Both the position numbers and the translations under genes were made by a program. From Sphingopyxis sp. JAI108 (GTDB taxonomy: Bacteria; Pseudomonadota; Alphaproteobacteria; Sphingomonadales; Sphingomonadaceae): 64,000 nt of DNA. Positions 57,356 to 64,000 of the stretch are shown one piece after another; the stretch's first letter is position 1, and every line of letters begins with the position of its first letter. The notes below the pieces were generated by a model. It was not told the origin of the DNA, made no database searches, and saw only the letters and a list, made by a program, of their open reading frames with translations. The stretch lies in the NCBI RefSeq assembly GCF_013410105.1, contig NZ_JACCCJ010000001.1, positions 868,001 to 932,000 on the forward strand. Direction: 5' to 3'.

Positions 57356-58711
57356 TTACTCGATCCGCTGCGCCATTTCGTCGAGATCGACGCCCTTCGT
57401 TTCGGGAAAGACCGCCGCGACGACGACGAACTGCACAACCATCGCGGCGGCGAAGATCGCGAAGGGCGCGCCGGGTGACCAGGCGACGAGCACCGGAAAT
57501 ATCCCGGCGATCAGCGCGTTCATCAACCAGTGCGTGCTGGCGCCCAGCGCGCTGCCGCGGGCACGGACCGGCGTCGGGAAGATTTCTGAAATATAGACCC
57601 ATATGACCGCGCCCTGGCTGGTCGCGAAAAAGGCGATGAACCCGATCAGCGCGGGCAGCATCAGGCCGGTGCCGAGCGCGCCGAACAGCACCCCGGCCGC
57701 GGCGGCGAGGCACAGCGTCATGCCCGCCGCGCCGGCGAGCAGCAGCGTCTTGCGCCCGAGGCGGTCGATCAGCGCCATGCCGGCGAGCGTGAAGACCAGG
57801 TTGGCGACGCCGATCATCACGGCTTGCCGGTCGGGCGACAGCGACCCCGCGCGCGCGAAAATGTCGTTCAGATAATAGAGGACGGCGTTGATGCCCGCCA
57901 GCTGGTTGAACATCGCGATCAGGATGGCGAGCATCATCGGCCGCCGGTGCCGGTGCCACGACAGCTTCTCGCCCGGCGGATCGCGTTCGAGCGCCTCTTC
58001 GATCCGGTCGAGTTCGGCGGTCGGCGCGCCGATGCGGGCCATCGCCATGCCTGCTTCGTCGCGGCGTCCCTTGGCGAGCAGCCAGCGCGGGCTGTTGGGG
58101 ATCGCGAAGAGCAGGATGAAGAAAAGCAGGGCGGGGGCGGCGGTCACCCCGAGCTTCCAGCGCCAGGCCGTCTCTCCACCGACCAGGCCCGCGATCGTCG
58201 CGTTGCTGAGATAGGCGACGAGGATGCCGGTGACGATCATCAGCTGGAACAGGCCGACGAGGAAGCCGCGGTGCCGCGGCGGGGCGATCTCGGCGATATA
58301 GACGGGGGCGAGGACCGACGAGCCCCCGATCGCGAGCCCGCATATGAAGCGAAAGGCGAGGAACGAGGTCCAGCCCGGCGCGAGCGCGCAGCCGAGTCCC
58401 GCGACGAAATAGAGGATGGCGAGCACGCGCAGGCTGTCGCGGCTGCCGAAAGCGTCGCCGGGCTTGCCGGCGAACAAGGCGCCGACCAGCGTCCCCCACA
58501 GCGCGGCGGAAACGGTGATGCCCAGCGTTTCGGGGGTGAGGGCGAACAGAGCGGTCAGGTCGCCGGTCACGCCCGCGATGACCGCGGTATCGAACCCGAA
58601 CAACAGGCCGGCGAGCGCCGCCGTTCCGATGGCGGCGGCAAGGACGCCGCGACGCGGGCTGACTGAAGGATTTTCTCTGGAAAATGCTGGGCCGTCGGGC
58701 TTGCCGGTCAT
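57356..58711 (-). CDS. MFS sugar transporter
   Basis: 451 residues, twelve hydrophobic segments. Sugar-porter signatures: G-F-D-T-A-V-I-A-G in helix 1, L-V-G-A-L-F-A-G-K-P-G-D-A-F-G-S-R, P-V-Y-I-A-E-I-A-P-P-R-H-R-G, F-N-Q-L-A-G-I-N-A-V-L-Y-Y, and P-E-T-K-G at the end. Start at 58711 follows GGGAGAG. By context it may carry mannose or a mannose-rich oligosaccharide across the inner membrane. It diverges from manA; the shared gap contains AT-rich palindromes. Confidence 0.9.
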   Translation of the reverse strand: MTGKPDGPAFSRENPSVSPRRGVLAAAIGTAALAGLLFGFDTAVIAGVTGDLTALFALTPETLGITVSAALWGTLVGALFAGKPGDAFGSRDSLRVLAILYFVAGLGCALAPGWTSFLAFRFICGLAIGGSSVLAPVYIAEIAPPRHRGFLVGLFQLMIVTGILVAYLSNATIAGLVGGETAWRWKLGVTAAPALLFFILLFAIPNSPRWLLAKGRRDEAGMAMARIGAPTAELDRIEEALERDPPGEKLSWHRHRRPMMLAILIAMFNQLAGINAVLYYLNDIFARAGSLSPDRQAVMIGVANLVFTLAGMALIDRLGRKTLLLAGAAGMTLCLAAAAGVLFGALGTGLMLPALIGFIAFFATSQGAVIWVYISEIFPTPVRARGSALGASTHWLMNALIAGIFPVLVAWSPGAPFAIFAAAMVVQFVVVAAVFPETKGVDLDEMAQRIE

Positions 58712-58781
58712 CGTCTCTCTCCCGCGGGATCGAGCTTGGCGCTCGTCCTCGTCGATCGCCGGACATGCCATAAATGCCGAA

Positions 58782-58801
58782 TTGATCAAATAAATTAATT
58801 T
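58782..58801. promoter_or_regulatory. AT-rich palindromes between divergent transporter and manA
   Basis: TTGATCAA (58782-58789) and AAATTAATTT (58792-58801) are perfect palindromes in the only strongly AT-rich part of the 216-base intergenic region. They would suit a repressor that controls both promoters, most simply the nearby ROK protein. Confidence 0.35.
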
Positions 58802-58927
58802 TCATTATTATCTTGACGCCGACGGCGTGGACGGGGCAGGCTGTAAAAAATCGGCCGCCGGGATGCGTTCCCGGATGTCCGGCAAACCGACCCGGAAGGA
58901 CGGGCGGAGCTGTGAAGGAGGGGTTTG

Positions 58928-59755
58928 GTGCCAGCGATCTTGCTTGCGACTCACCGGGTGGAAAAGCCCTGGGGGCGGCGTGAATTGCGGGCCCCGTTTG
59001 GCGATCCCCCGGCGGGCGGCGAACCAGTCGGCGAAATATGGTTCCAGACGCCCGGCGACGCGGCGCCCGATCTGCTGGTCAAATATCTGTTCACCAGCGA
59101 AAAGCTGTCCGTACAGGTCCACCCCGACGACGCGCAGGCGCACGATCGCGGATTGCCGCGCGGCAAGGACGAATGCTGGCTGATCCTCGGTGCCGAGCCC
59201 GGTTCGACGATCGCGCTCGGGACGAAGGCGCCGGTCGAAAAGGCGAAGCTGCGCGACTCCGCGCTCGACGGCAGCATCGAGCAATTGCTCGATTGGAAGC
59301 CCGTCAAGGCCGGCGATTTCTTCTACGTCCCTTCGGGCACCGTTCATGCGATCGGCGCCGGACTGACGCTGATCGAGGTGCAGCAGAACAGCGAGACGAC
59401 ATACCGCCTCTACGATTATGGCCGCCCGCGCGAATTGCATCTGGACGACGGCATCGCGGTCGCCGACCCACGGCCCTACACCGCCTATCCGTCGCCGGGC
59501 CGGGTCGCCGACGACCGCGAGATGCTTGTCGACGGTCCGAAGTTCGTGCTCGAACGACTCGCGGGCGGCGCGCGGACAATCGCGCTTCCTGACGGCGTTA
59601 CGGCGTGGCTGATCCCGGTGGCGGGCAACGGGCTCGCCGACGGCGTCGCCTTCGAAGCGGGCGAATGTCTTGCGCTCACGGGTTCGGTGACGATCGCCGC
59701 CGATGCCGGTGCCGACCTGCTGCTGGCCTATCCGGGGGAGGGGCGCCTGCAATGA
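58928..59755 (+). CDS. manA: Class I mannose-6-phosphate isomerase
   Basis: 275 residues. Type I PMI cupin with zinc ligands in S-V-Q-V-H-P-D-D (near 59) and G-T-V-H-A-I-G, plus K-D-E-C-W and the conserved Y-R-L-Y-D-Y-G-R-P. It converts mannose-6-P and fructose-6-P. I take the GTG at 58928 (AAGGAGG upstream); a TTG is one codon earlier. The following GH92 start is 73 bases after its stop, and the neighbours make a mannose supply pathway. Confidence 0.9.
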   Translation: MPAILLATHRVEKPWGRRELRAPFGDPPAGGEPVGEIWFQTPGDAAPDLLVKYLFTSEKLSVQVHPDDAQAHDRGLPRGKDECWLILGAEPGSTIALGTKAPVEKAKLRDSALDGSIEQLLDWKPVKAGDFFYVPSGTVHAIGAGLTLIEVQQNSETTYRLYDYGRPRELHLDDGIAVADPRPYTAYPSPGRVADDREMLVDGPKFVLERLAGGARTIALPDGVTAWLIPVAGNGLADGVAFEAGECLALTGSVTIAADAGADLLLAYPGEGRLQ

Positions 59756-59828
59756 CCGCGGCGGCGCGCAGCCAGCCGCGCCGCACAGACGCGTAACCAA
59801 CGACAAGACTACAGGGAAGAGGGTCGCA

Positions 59829-62180
59829 ATGGAAAAGGGAATGGGTTCGAACCGGGTGCAATCGCGCGCGCGAAGGGCGGCCGCCGCGATGGCGTGCTCG
59901 GCGGCGATGCTGGCCCTTTCGGCGGCTGCCGCCCAATCGCCGGTCGATCTCGCCAACCCGCTCGTCGGCACCGCGCCGCTCGACGATCCCGCGGTGATCG
60001 GCAACGCGCCGCCGCCGGGCGAACCCGTCTATTCGGGACAGACCTCTCCGGGCGCGCGGCTGCCGCACGGGTCGGTCGAGGCGGCGCCGGTCAACAACAA
60101 TATCGAGCTGCTCTATCCGAACGGCGTTCCCGTTCCCTATTATTACACCAACCCGACGATGATCGGTTTCACCGGCGGTGGCGGCTCGACCTATGGCGGC
60201 GGCGCCGAGCCTTTCATCATGCCCGTGGTCGGCGACTGGTCGCCGCCGCCCGCCTACAGCCAGTCATACTATGACAAGTCGCGCGAAAAGGCGTTTCCTG
60301 GCTATTATTCGGTCTATCTCGACAGCTTCCGCACGCAGGCCGAACTGACCGCGACGCGCTGGGCGAGCGTGATGCGCTTCACCTTCCCCGAAAGTCAGCG
60401 ATCGAACATCATCGTCAACCTGCCGCGCCACGGCGGCTCGGTCGAGGTCGTCGGCGACCGCATCATACGCGGCATATCGAACGACAAGGACAGTGCCGAC
60501 GGCGGCTATTTCGTCGCCGAATTTTCGAAGCCCTTTGCCGCGCTCGGCACCTTCCGCAAGGCGCCCGGCGACAATGAAGGCTGGGGCATCGGCACCAGCG
60601 ACGTGAAACCCGGCGGGCGCGAGATGACGGGCAGCTACGCCGGCAGCTATGTGACCTTCAAAACGAAAGCCGGCGAACAGGTGCTGGTGAAGATGGCGCA
60701 CGGCACCAGCTTTGAGCAGGCCACGCAGCGGCTCGCCGCCGAAGTGCCCGGCTGGGACTTCGACGGCGTTCACAAGGCGGCGCGCGATACATGGGCGCAG
60801 CTGTTGAACCGCGTGCGCGTGACGGGCGGCACCGACAAGCAGCGCAAGCTCTTCTACTCGACGCTGTTCCAATCCTTCGCCTCGCCGCGGCTGATCGCGC
60901 AGAAGGGCGAGAAATTCGCCGACACCAATGGCAAGGTCCAGACCGCGACGCACGACCGTTACGGCCCGGTTCCCTTCTGGGACACGGGGCGCAACCAGAT
61001 CGTCCTGCTCGAACTGATGGAGCCCGCGGCGGTCCAGAACATCATGGCGTCCGAACTCGCGATGGCGCGCGAGAAGGGCTATATGAACACCTCGTTCCAC
61101 GGCGACAATGCGGTGTTCCTCTTCCTCGGCGCGTGGGAACGCGGCATCGAATTCGACTACGAAGCCGCCTATGAATATCTGCGCAAGAATGCGACCGATC
61201 CGAAGGGGCCGCGCGGCTATCTCGCCGAATATATGAAGCAGGGCTGGATTTCGGACATTGTGCCCGACCATAATCCCAGCCCGCCCTATGCCGGCGGCAA
61301 GGCGGGCGCCGACAAGACGCTCGAATATGCGTGGGACGATTATGCGCTCGCGCTCTACGCGAAGAAGCTCGGCAAGGACGCCGACTACCGGATGTTCCTG
61401 AAGCGCGCGGGCAATTACGCCAACGTCTTCGACAAATCGATCGGCTTCATGCGCGGGCGCACCGCCGACGGCAAATGGATCGCGCCGTTCGACCCGCAGG
61501 AACCCTATTATAATTTCATGATGAAGGAAGCGTCGGGCTGGTCGACGCTGTGGCTCGTCCCGCACGACGTAGAGGGGCTGATCGGCCTCCTTGGCGGGCG
61601 CGATGCCTTCAATGCCAAGCTCGACGAGTTTTTCACCAAGCCCTATAATCCCACGGGCATCTGCCGCGACTGCACCGGCGTGATCGGCCAATATGTCCAC
61701 GGCAACCAGCCCGACCAGCAGGCGCCCTATTATTACAACTGGAGCGGCCAGCCGTGGAAGACGCAGGCGCTGGTACGCCAGATCCTCGAGAAAACCTACG
61801 CCAGCGACGCCGCGGGCTATGGCTATCCCGGCATGGACGATCAGGGCGCGACCTCGTCCTGGTACGCGCTTTCGGCGCTCGGCTTCTATCCTGTCGATCC
61901 GTCGAGCCAGGATTATATCATCGGCAGCCCGCTGTTCGACGACGCCAGCCTCGACATGGGTAACGGCAAGACGCTGCGCATCGTCGCGAAGGGCAATTCG
62001 GATACGAACGTCTATATCCAGTCGGCGACGCTCGACGGCAAACCGTGGAACAAGCCGTGGTTCAGCCATGACGACGTCAAGGATGGCGCGACCTTCGTCT
62101 TCACCATGGGCCCCAAACCGAACAAGGCGTGGGGCGCCGCGCCCGGCGCCGCACCGCCTTCGATGTCGCGAAAACGCTGA
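59829..62180 (+). CDS. Secreted GH92-like alpha-mannosidase, divergent subfamily
   Basis: 783 residues. A signal peptide (A-M-A-C-S-A-A-M-L-A-L-S-A-A-A-A-Q) is followed by an N-terminal beta-sandwich (L-A-N-P-L-V-G-T; P-G-A-R-L-P-H-G-S-V) and the (alpha/alpha)6 domain: F-W-D-T-G-R-N-Q near 380, then G-Y-P-G-M-D-D-Q-G-A-T-S-S-W-Y. These match GH92 exo-mannosidases. In this protein the usual H-x-S-G-T-G region reads G-F-T-G-G-G-G-S-T-Y-G-G-G, so the substrate-binding loop is unusual. Calcium-dependent alpha-1,2 or 1,3 cleavage of mannosides is the expected chemistry. Confidence 0.85.
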   Translation: MEKGMGSNRVQSRARRAAAAMACSAAMLALSAAAAQSPVDLANPLVGTAPLDDPAVIGNAPPPGEPVYSGQTSPGARLPHGSVEAAPVNNNIELLYPNGVPVPYYYTNPTMIGFTGGGGSTYGGGAEPFIMPVVGDWSPPPAYSQSYYDKSREKAFPGYYSVYLDSFRTQAELTATRWASVMRFTFPESQRSNIIVNLPRHGGSVEVVGDRIIRGISNDKDSADGGYFVAEFSKPFAALGTFRKAPGDNEGWGIGTSDVKPGGREMTGSYAGSYVTFKTKAGEQVLVKMAHGTSFEQATQRLAAEVPGWDFDGVHKAARDTWAQLLNRVRVTGGTDKQRKLFYSTLFQSFASPRLIAQKGEKFADTNGKVQTATHDRYGPVPFWDTGRNQIVLLELMEPAAVQNIMASELAMAREKGYMNTSFHGDNAVFLFLGAWERGIEFDYEAAYEYLRKNATDPKGPRGYLAEYMKQGWISDIVPDHNPSPPYAGGKAGADKTLEYAWDDYALALYAKKLGKDADYRMFLKRAGNYANVFDKSIGFMRGRTADGKWIAPFDPQEPYYNFMMKEASGWSTLWLVPHDVEGLIGLLGGRDAFNAKLDEFFTKPYNPTGICRDCTGVIGQYVHGNQPDQQAPYYYNWSGQPWKTQALVRQILEKTYASDAAGYGYPGMDDQGATSSWYALSALGFYPVDPSSQDYIIGSPLFDDASLDMGNGKTLRIVAKGNSDTNVYIQSATLDGKPWNKPWFSHDDVKDGATFVFTMGPKPNKAWGAAPGAAPPSMSRKR

Positions 62181-62220
62181 CCTGACGAGCCCCTCGCCTC
62201 CGTGTCCTCCGCGGGGGCGC

Positions 62221-62258
62221 GAGCCCGGGATCCGCCTTCCCCCTTGGGTCCCGGGCTC
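62221..62258. repeat. Inverted repeat between GH92 and GH2 genes
   Basis: GAGCCCGGGA (62221-62230) and TCCCGGGCTC (62249-62258) are perfect complements around an 18-base loop, with no T run after. It may attenuate or stabilise the message between the two glycosidases. Confidence 0.7.
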
Positions 62259-62279
62259 CCCTCTTCAACAGGAGATACC

Positions 62280-64000
62280 ATGCGCAGCCTTCTGATCACC
62301 GCATCCCTTCTTGCCCTCGCGCCGCTTGCGGCGCAGGCGCAGACCGCCGCACCGCCCGCCGACGATGCCGTCTACACCGGCGAGCTGACGACGCGCTGGG
62401 GCAGGGAGGTCACCCCTGAAAACGCGTGGCGGCTCTATCCGCGTCCGCAGATGGTGCGCGAACGCTGGGTCAATCTCAACGGTCTGTGGGACTATGCGAT
62501 CGCGCCCAAGGCCGCCGAGCGTCCGGCGACGATGGACGGTCAGATCCTCGTGCCCTTTCCGGTCGAGTCCAAACTGTCGCGTGTCGCGCGCAAGGTCACC
62601 CCCGACGACCGAATCTGGTATCGCCGCAGCTTCACCGTCCCCGCCGACTGGCGCGGCGAGAATGTCATGCTCAACTTCGGCGCGGTCGATTATGAGGCGA
62701 CGGTGCGCGTCAACGGATCGGTCGTCGGATCGCACAAGGGCGGCTTCGACGCCTTCGGTTTCGACATCACCCCCTATCTCAAGGCCGGCGAGAACGAGCT
62801 GGTCGTCGAGGTCACCGACCCGACGAGCGCGGGGACGCAGCCGCGCGGCAAGCAGATTCTCGATCCCGCGGGCATCTGGTACACCGCGGTCAGCGGCATC
62901 TGGCAGACGGTGTGGATCGAGCCGGTGCCGAAGCTCCATATCGCCGAGGTGCGCGCGACCCCCGATATCGATCGCGGCACCGTCGATGTCGCGGTGGCGC
63001 TCTCGGGCTGGGCTAACGACACCGACGCGGTGCGCTTGACCGCGAGCGCGGGCGGCAAGCCGATCGCCTCGACGATCATTCGCGCCAACCGGCAGGCGAC
63101 GCTCGCGATCCCGGACGCGCATCTCTGGTCGCCCGACGATCCCCATCTCTATGACCTCAAGGCCGAACTGGTGACGATCGCCGATCCCTATGCGGGCGAG
63201 GCCGAGCGCGACCGCAAGGCTTATGACTCGCGCTTCACCGACCACGAAAGCCGCGTCTATGCGAAGGCTCAGGTTCAGGGGGCGCCGCGCGACAGCGTCG
63301 CCGCCTATTTCGCGATGCGCAAAGTGTCGATCGGCCCCGGCCGCGTTGCGGGGCAACCCGCGATCCTGCTCAACAACAAGCCGCTCTTCCAGCACGGCAC
63401 GCTCGATCAGGGCTGGTGGCCCGACGGGCTCTACACACCGCCGTCAGAAGAGGCGATGAAGAGCGACATCGTCTTCCTGAAGAAGGCGGGGTTCAACATG
63501 CTCAGGAAGCATATCAAGGTCGAACCCGCGCGCTATTATCACGACGCCGACCGGCTCGGGATGCTGATCTGGCAGGACATGCCCTCGGGCGGCGGCGAGG
63601 ATCAATATCTCGCCGGCACCAGCCAGTATCAGGCGATTTTCCCTTCGGAAACGCTCGCCGAGCAGCAGAAGCAATTGTCCGAAATGGTCGGCGAACTGCG
63701 GGCCTTTCCTTCGATCGTCACCTGGGTCGTCAACAACGAAGGGTGGGGTCAATATGATTCGGCGACGCTCGCGCGCTTCGTGAAGGGGCTTGATCCCTCG
63801 CGACTGGTGAACGCCAATTCGGGCTGGCTCGACGTCGCGCCGGGGGCGTCGGAGATGCTCGACATCCACACCTATGAAGACGTGCCGAGGACGCCGCCGC
63901 TTCAGACGAATCGCGCGATCGTGCTCGGCGAATATGGCGGCGTCGGCTTTCCCGTGCCGGGCCATATCTGGAAACCGGGCAAGGGCAATTGGAGCTATCA
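62280..64000 (+). CDS. Glycoside hydrolase family 2 enzyme (3' end outside window)
   Basis: 573 codons are visible before the edge. A signal peptide (L-L-A-L-A-P-L-A-A-Q-A-Q) precedes the GH2 jelly-roll (L-N-G-L-W-D-Y-A-I; W-Y-R-R-S-F-T-V-P; G-S-H-K-G-G-F-D-A-F-G-F-D-I-T), an Ig-like domain (G-I-W-Q-T-V-W-I-E), and the barrel with K-K-A-G-F-N-M-L-R-K-H, the acid/base Glu in V-N-N-E-G-W-G-Q and a likely nucleophile Glu in L-G-E-Y-G-G. GH2 includes beta-galactosidase, beta-mannosidase and beta-glucuronidase; the visible part does not decide. With GH92 and manA a mannoside role is plausible. The start follows AGGAGA. Confidence 0.88.
   Translation, partial: MRSLLITASLLALAPLAAQAQTAAPPADDAVYTGELTTRWGREVTPENAWRLYPRPQMVRERWVNLNGLWDYAIAPKAAERPATMDGQILVPFPVESKLSRVARKVTPDDRIWYRRSFTVPADWRGENVMLNFGAVDYEATVRVNGSVVGSHKGGFDAFGFDITPYLKAGENELVVEVTDPTSAGTQPRGKQILDPAGIWYTAVSGIWQTVWIEPVPKLHIAEVRATPDIDRGTVDVAVALSGWANDTDAVRLTASAGGKPIASTIIRANRQATLAIPDAHLWSPDDPHLYDLKAELVTIADPYAGEAERDRKAYDSRFTDHESRVYAKAQVQGAPRDSVAAYFAMRKVSIGPGRVAGQPAILLNNKPLFQHGTLDQGWWPDGLYTPPSEEAMKSDIVFLKKAGFNMLRKHIKVEPARYYHDADRLGMLIWQDMPSGGGEDQYLAGTSQYQAIFPSETLAEQQKQLSEMVGELRAFPSIVTWVVNNEGWGQYDSATLARFVKGLDPSRLVNANSGWLDVAPGASEMLDIHTYEDVPRTPPLQTNRAIVLGEYGGVGFPVPGHIWKPGKGNWSY

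Overview
The window is high-GC chromosomal DNA from an alphaproteobacterium, most likely a member of the Sphingomonadales (Sphingopyxis or Sphingomonas type; the genus is a guess). The main evidence is a serine palmitoyltransferase whose catalytic residues all sit exactly 20 positions below the Sphingomonas paucimobilis numbering. Supporting evidence is a queuine tRNA-ribosyltransferase with a constant 9-residue offset from the Zymomonas enzyme, a NepR/PhyR general stress pair, a split MetH, and a large TonB-dependent receptor in a sugar-acid locus. Genes are densely packed, often with ATGA or TGATG overlaps. I see no prophage, insertion sequence or CRISPR array.

Layout. 1-2.6 kb: end of a hemerythrin-like gene, tgt, then divergent nepR (a 56-residue gene) and phyR. 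2.7-8.7 kb: glnE-bcp-DUF455 in overlapping series, an M23 peptidase, an A-type Fe-S carrier and xth. 8.8-16.2 kb: a DUF1501/DUF1800 pair, a large acyltransferase-like protein, a fatty acid desaturase, and lptF-lptG for LPS export. 16.3-23 kb: a probable sphingolipid locus (DUF2141 protein, lipid kinase, nucleotidyltransferase-like protein, hybrid histidine kinase, serine palmitoyltransferase, dedicated acyl carrier protein), followed by a solitary Pycsar-effector-like membrane protein. 23-28.4 kb: MATE transporter, CIRCE-controlled groES-groEL, glutaminyl cyclase, DJ-1/PfpI protein. 28.5-29.6 kb: three small lipoproteins, two of them extremely Ala-rich.

29.8-35.6 kb is a methionine-cycle operon: an ArsR-methyltransferase fusion of SahR type, metF, and metH encoded as two polypeptides. 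A perfect palindrome, ATATAAAG-N4-CTTTATAT, ends two bases before the regulator's start codon. 35.6-45.5 kb holds mostly housekeeping genes (beta-helix protein, YbjN, UbiK-like, TspO, tlyA, dsbD, PafA-like phosphatase, proC, MarR, ilvE, tRNA-Gln).

45.5-52.4 kb is a uronate-type utilisation locus on the minus strand: GntR regulator, TonB-dependent receptor, a large secreted protein with PHP-like metal-ligand motifs and no known function, and kduI. After a secreted amidohydrolase and a DUF885 protein, 56-64 kb looks like a mannoside-utilisation locus: ROK repressor, MFS sugar transporter, manA, a divergent GH92 mannosidase and a GH2 enzyme that runs off the window.

Several intergenic gaps hold inverted repeats of the small dispersed kind seen in sphingomonads. 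No gene-free stretch exceeds about 250 bases.
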